Below are positions 61,060 to 64,000 of a stretch of DNA of 64,000 bases, piece after piece (the first letter of the stretch is position 1; every line of letters starts with the position of its first letter). Source of the stretch: Frondihabitans sp. Leaf304. GTDB lineage: Bacteria; Actinomycetota; Actinomycetes; Actinomycetales; Microbacteriaceae. Below the pieces are notes generated by a model, which was given only the letters and a program-made list of their open reading frames with translations, was not told the origin of the DNA and searched no databases. A program made the translations under genes and the position numbers. The stretch covers positions 897,363 to 961,362 of the forward strand of contig NZ_LMNV01000002.1 in assembly GCF_001423105.1 (NCBI RefSeq), read 5' to 3'.

Positions 61060-61956
61060 ATGTCATTCAACGACGACGCGAGGATCGACAGCAGCAAGGT
61101 CAAGCGCCGTGGCCGCACGGCCGGGGTCGCGGGCGGAGGCATCGGGGTCGTGGCGATCGCGGTGTATCTGATCGCGCAGTTCACCGGCGTCAACCTGTCG
61201 GGCGTGCTCAGCGGCGGCGACGGGAGCGGCTCCGGGGCAGGCCCGCAGCAAATCGAATCGAGCTCCCTCGACAGCTGCACGACCGGCGCCGACGCCAACA
61301 ACAACATCGACTGCCGAATGGCCGGTGCCGCCGATTCCCTCGACACCTACTGGAGCACCGAGGCGCCGAAACTCGGCGTGCGCTACAACACCCCCAAGTT
61401 CTTCCTCTTCACCGATTCGACGACCACCGGCTGCGGCGCAGCAAGCTCGTCGACCGGACCGTTCTACTGCCCGCCCGATCAAGCCCTCTACGTCGACACT
61501 GCGTTCTTCGACCAACTCCGCCAGGACTTCGGCGCGACCGCGGGGCCCCTCGCCCAGATGTACGTCGTGGGGCACGAGTGGGGTCACCACATCCAGCAGG
61601 AGAGCGGCAGTTTTGCAACTGCGGACCGCACCCAAACGGGCCCAGGATCCGACACCATTCGCCTCGAACTCCAGGCCGACTGTTATGCAGGGGCGTGGGT
61701 CGGTGCGGCATCGACGACCACCGACTCCACCGGTACCGCCTTCCTGGCACCGGTCACCCGAGCCGAGGTCGCCGACGCTCTCGATGCTGCCGCGGCAGTG
61801 GGCGACGACCGTATTCAGGCCGCCAGTGGCTCGGGCGTCGACTCCGATTCGTGGACCCACGGATCCTCGGCCCAGCGTCAGAAGTGGTTCGAGGTCGGGC
61901 GCGGCCGCGGGGCTGCGTCCTGCGACACGTTCGAAGTGTCGGCCGGGGCGCTGTAG
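61060..61956 (+). CDS. Neutral zinc metallopeptidase (YpfJ family), membrane-anchored
   Basis: 298 residues. One helix near the N terminus (GIGVVAIAVYLIAQFTGV) anchors an outside domain. The zinc motif HEWGHHIQQ (H-E-x2-H) and the downstream LELQADCYAGAWVG with the third ligand Glu identify the family. Conserved cysteines (DSCTT, IDCRM, TGCGA, FYCPP) are probably disulphides. The substrate is unknown. The start is probably leaderless. Confidence 0.92.
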   Translation: MSFNDDARIDSSKVKRRGRTAGVAGGGIGVVAIAVYLIAQFTGVNLSGVLSGGDGSGSGAGPQQIESSSLDSCTTGADANNNIDCRMAGAADSLDTYWSTEAPKLGVRYNTPKFFLFTDSTTTGCGAASSSTGPFYCPPDQALYVDTAFFDQLRQDFGATAGPLAQMYVVGHEWGHHIQQESGSFATADRTQTGPGSDTIRLELQADCYAGAWVGAASTTTDSTGTAFLAPVTRAEVADALDAAAAVGDDRIQAASGSGVDSDSWTHGSSAQRQKWFEVGRGRGAASCDTFEVSAGAL

Positions 61957-62005
61957 GTTCGGTCGCGCCCGGCGCCGCCCAGTCCCGCGCCTGCCGCCAG
62001 CCCCC

Positions 62006-62059
62006 GAGTGCCGCCAAATGCACGCTCGGCCGCCGCCGAAACGACATTCGGCGCCACTC
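62006..62059. repeat. Intergenic palindrome in the 366-base gap (copy 1 of 2)
   Basis: GAGTGCCGCCAAATG and CATTCGGCGCCACTC pair in 13 of 15 positions. The gap 61957-62322 holds no gene: it contains this element, the next palindrome, and the hairpin at 62262. Confidence 0.65.
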
Positions 62060-62076
62060 GTCAGCCGGCGCCGCCA

Positions 62077-62134
62077 CCGAGTGCGCGAAAACGGCCCGCT
62101 CGACCAAGGCCGCGGGCCGAATTCGCGCACTCGG
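62077..62134. repeat. Intergenic palindrome, family 4 (copy d)
   Basis: CCGAGTGCGCGAAAACGGCC and GGCCGAATTCGCGCACTCGG pair almost perfectly over about 23 bp, with a 12-base loop. Confidence 0.88.
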
Positions 62135-62261
62135 CACCCACCCGGGCCCTCGGCAGCGGCGCGCCTACCGCCGCGCGCCGGTGGCCCGTCGCGGTGAGTG
62201 TCGGCAAACGCCTTCCAGCCGGGCCTCGCAGCGTCATCTCGCGGCACTCGCCGAACAGAGC

Positions 62262-62301
62262 CGCCTCCCGGACACAGCCGAAGCTGCGTGCCCGGGAGGC
62301 G
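62262..62301 (-). terminator. Hairpin after the GlsB-like gene
   Basis: CGCCTCCCGG / CCGGGAGGCG stem with an inner CACAGC/GCTGCGTG stem, starting about 22 bases past the GlsB stop codon. No U-run. Confidence 0.65.
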
Positions 62302-62322
62302 CGGCGCGATCGAGGATCTGGG

Positions 62323-62601
62323 TCAGCGGTTGACGGCGCTGCGTCCGACCACGCGGGTGTAGATGAACAGCACGATGATGGCGCCGATGATCGAGCCGAT
62401 GAGGCCGGCGGGCTGGAAGAAGCCGTCCATCGGGTCGTGCTGGAAGATCAGGAAGCCGAGGAATCCACCGACGAACGAGCCGATGATGCCCAGGATGATG
62501 GTCTTGAGAATCCCGAGGTTCTGCTTGCCGGGGATGACGGCGCGGGCGATGAAGCCGGCGATGAGGCCGACGACGATGAGGGTGATGAGCAGACCGATCA
62601 T
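62323..62601 (-). CDS. GlsB/YeaQ/YmgE-family stress-associated membrane protein
   Basis: 92 residues with three helices. GLIAGFIARAVIPGKQNLGI is the first family signature; GIIGSFVGGFLGFLIF and LIGSIIGAIIVLFIY follow. Members are small membrane proteins linked to stress responses and biofilm, without a known reaction. Divergent from a LuxR response regulator, with two CACCCC-N2-GGGGTG palindromes between, so it may be a target of that regulator. Confidence 0.93.
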   Translation of the reverse strand: MIGLLITLIVVGLIAGFIARAVIPGKQNLGILKTIILGIIGSFVGGFLGFLIFQHDPMDGFFQPAGLIGSIIGAIIVLFIYTRVVGRSAVNR

Positions 62602-62691
62602 GATGTTCTCTTTTCTTTCGGTGCACGCGGGGGGCGTGCGGTGGTGGTGGTGCGGATGGGAACGCCATTTTCAGCGATAGGTCGACTCAAC

Positions 62692-62727
62692 CACCCCGTG
62701 GGGTGTGCCGTCACACCCCTGGGGGTG
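62692..62727. promoter_or_regulatory. Two CACCCC-N2-GGGGTG palindromes between GlsB-like and LuxR genes
   Basis: CACCCCGTGGGGTG (62692-62705) and CACCCCTGGGGGTG (62714-62727), starts 22 bp apart, i.e. two helical turns. The second ends 13 bases before the start codon of the response regulator. Probable operator for the LuxR protein or another regulator. Confidence 0.8.
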
Positions 62728-62740
62728 GGATGCTGAATCC

Positions 62741-63430
62741 ATGACCACGACGACGAACCCGGCGACAGGCGCGACGACCAGGCCCCTCACCGTGACGCTG
62801 GTCGACGACTACGACGTCGTACTGATGGGGCTGGCGCACATGTTCGATTCGTACCGCGATCGGATCCTCGTGTCCGAGATCGACGCCAACGCCGTCTTGC
62901 ACGACTCGATCGACATCGTGCTGTACGACTCGTTCGCCCAACCGGAGTCCGACCATCACGAGATCGCCGGGCTCGTCGGCAACCCGCAGGCCCGTCATGT
63001 CGTCGTCTATACCTGGAACTTCCAACCCGAGCTGGTCGAGACGGCTCTCGGTCAGGGCGTGCACGGATACCTGTCGAAGACCCTGCCCGCTCGCGAGCTC
63101 GTCGAGGCCCTTGAGGCTGTAGCACGCGGCGAGATCGTCGTGAGCGAGCCCGGTCGACGGGCGCCGAGCGCGGCCGGACTCGACTGGCCGGGGCGCCGCG
63201 AGGGCATCACCGACCGTGAATCCGAGATCCTGGCCCTGATCACCCAGGGCAAGAGCAATGCCGAGGTCGCGACGCTGACCTACCTCAGCCCGAACACGGT
63301 CAAGTCGTACATCCGGTCGGTGTACCGCAAGATCGGCGCCGAGAGTCGCACCCAGGCGGTGCTCTGGGGCGTCGGGCACGGCTTCACACCCGACCATCAC
63401 CGCATCGACCACTGGCTCGGAGGGCCGTAG
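62741..63430 (+). CDS. LuxR-family response regulator (orphan)
   Basis: 229 residues from ATG 62741 (GATGCT six bases upstream; leaderless likely). A receiver-like domain (about 15-130) starts VTLVDDYDVVLMGLAHMF and has DIVLYDSF with a potential phospho-Asp, then YLSKTLPARELVEAL with the conserved Lys. The DNA-binding domain is ITDRESEILALITQGKSNAE followed by LSPNTVKSYIRSVYRKIG. No histidine kinase gene is next to it. The receiver looks atypical and may work without phosphorylation. Confidence 0.9.
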   Translation: MTTTTNPATGATTRPLTVTLVDDYDVVLMGLAHMFDSYRDRILVSEIDANAVLHDSIDIVLYDSFAQPESDHHEIAGLVGNPQARHVVVYTWNFQPELVETALGQGVHGYLSKTLPARELVEALEAVARGEIVVSEPGRRAPSAAGLDWPGRREGITDRESEILALITQGKSNAEVATLTYLSPNTVKSYIRSVYRKIGAESRTQAVLWGVGHGFTPDHHRIDHWLGGP

Positions 63431-63468
63431 CGACCAGCAACCGAGGGGCCTAGCGACAAGCACCCGTG

Positions 63469-63918
63469 CTAAGCCGCGATGCGGCGGAGCGCCGCCGACC
63501 GGATGGACAGCCAAATGGCGAGCCCGTAGATGACGAAGGCGAGCGCCACGTGGAAGGGCGTGATCCAGTCCATTCCGAGGCCGGAGATTGCGTGACCCGT
63601 GAGCCACTGAGCCACGGTGAGCACGAACAGCGCGAGGGCGGCGAAACGCAGGGCTCCCGCGTCGGCGAGCCGCGTCAGCGCGATGACTGCGGCGACGAGT
63701 GAGAACACCATGATCGGGTAGGCGAACCCGCCGTGAATGTCGGTCCAGACCGTCTTGGCCGACTCGGAGAGGCCGTCCTCGATGAAGTTCCCCGCGGTGA
63801 TCGACTGCAAGAAGATGAAGAGCACCGCGAGGCCGGTGAAGATCGCGTACGGACGGCGTGCGGACGCAGCGGCGTCGGGTCGGGCGGGAACGTTCTGGCG
63901 CGTGGTGGGAGTGGTCAT
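63469..63918 (-). CDS. Four-helix membrane protein (DUF6220-like)
   Basis: 149 residues. An N-terminal Thr/Ala tail is followed by four helices (AIFTGLAVLFIFLQSITA, AYPIMVFSLVAAVIAL, LRFAALALFVLTVAQWL, FHVALAFVIYGLAIWL). His residues in DIHGGF and PFHVALA are in positions that in similar proteins may bind haem, but this is a guess. I place it near DUF6220-type proteins by pattern only. The 80 bases after its start to the window end show nothing I recognise. Confidence 0.65.
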   Translation of the reverse strand: MTTPTTRQNVPARPDAAASARRPYAIFTGLAVLFIFLQSITAGNFIEDGLSESAKTVWTDIHGGFAYPIMVFSLVAAVIALTRLADAGALRFAALALFVLTVAQWLTGHAISGLGMDWITPFHVALAFVIYGLAIWLSIRSAALRRIAA

Positions 63919-64000
63919 GGCTGCGACGCTAAGCGCAGCGGGCCGCGCCGGACGCGCGAAACGGGCGTGATATTGCTCGAATGCTCACATGTGCGAGGCT

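Overview
This window is chromosomal DNA from a high-GC Gram-positive bacterium, most probably an actinomycete of the Microbacteriaceae type. I infer this from codon use, a DtxR/IdeR-type iron box, an actinobacterial arsenate reductase of the mycothiol-dependent kind, MsiK-style sugar ABC operons without their own ATPase, an actinobacterial Ser/Thr kinase, and many genes that appear to be leaderless (a TANNNT hexamer about six bases before an ATG or GTG). I see no rRNA, tRNA, CRISPR array, prophage or intact insertion sequence.

Layout. 1-10.4 kb: a truncated ROK-type regulator diverges from a very large secreted GH3 glycosidase with inverted domain order, followed by a complete peptide/nickel-type ABC transporter and a DUF1684 protein. 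10.5-15.1 kb: a WcbI-like protein, a zinc alcohol dehydrogenase, a small acidic protein and pgi. 15.1-19.2 kb: a siderophore uptake operon (ATPase, binding protein, double-length FecCD permease) behind an iron box. 19.3-23.5 kb: a HATPase-LuxR fusion, a Ser/Thr kinase with GAF domain, and an AMP-forming acyl-CoA synthetase. 23.5-30.5 kb: a sugar ABC operon, an aminoglycoside-phosphotransferase-like kinase, RecQ and a membrane protein. 30.5-36.8 kb: a LacI regulator with two tandem operators controlling a sugar ABC-ThuA-Gfo/Idh operon. 37-38.8 kb: a frame-shifted secreted PAP2 phosphatase, two terminator-like hairpins and a possible small RNA. 39-46 kb: a glycan cluster (GT2-like, UGT-like, HEAT-GT4 fusion, pyruvyl transferase) and a diacylglycerol-kinase-like lipid kinase. 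46-59 kb: mostly small membrane proteins, lipoproteins and housekeeping enzymes (VIT family, isochorismatase fold, ArsC, MOSC) plus two regulator pairs, SDR/TetR and VOC/MarR, each with duplicated palindromic operators. 59-64 kb: a second Gfo/Idh-ThuA pair, a zinc metallopeptidase, a GlsB-type membrane protein, a LuxR response regulator and a 4-TM protein.

The most unusual property is the intergenic space. At least four sequence families of 55-90 bp inverted repeats recur between genes, never inside them. One family has four copies with almost identical 19-22 bp arms and a conserved core (36.8, 38.9, 44.8 and 60.9 kb). Another has seven copies crowded into 3.5 kb (55.4-58.9 kb). I regard these palindromes as the strongest candidate for an undescribed system in the window. 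A second genome-scale oddity is the abundance of the palindrome GGATCC, often extended to GGATCCTG or CAGGATCC.
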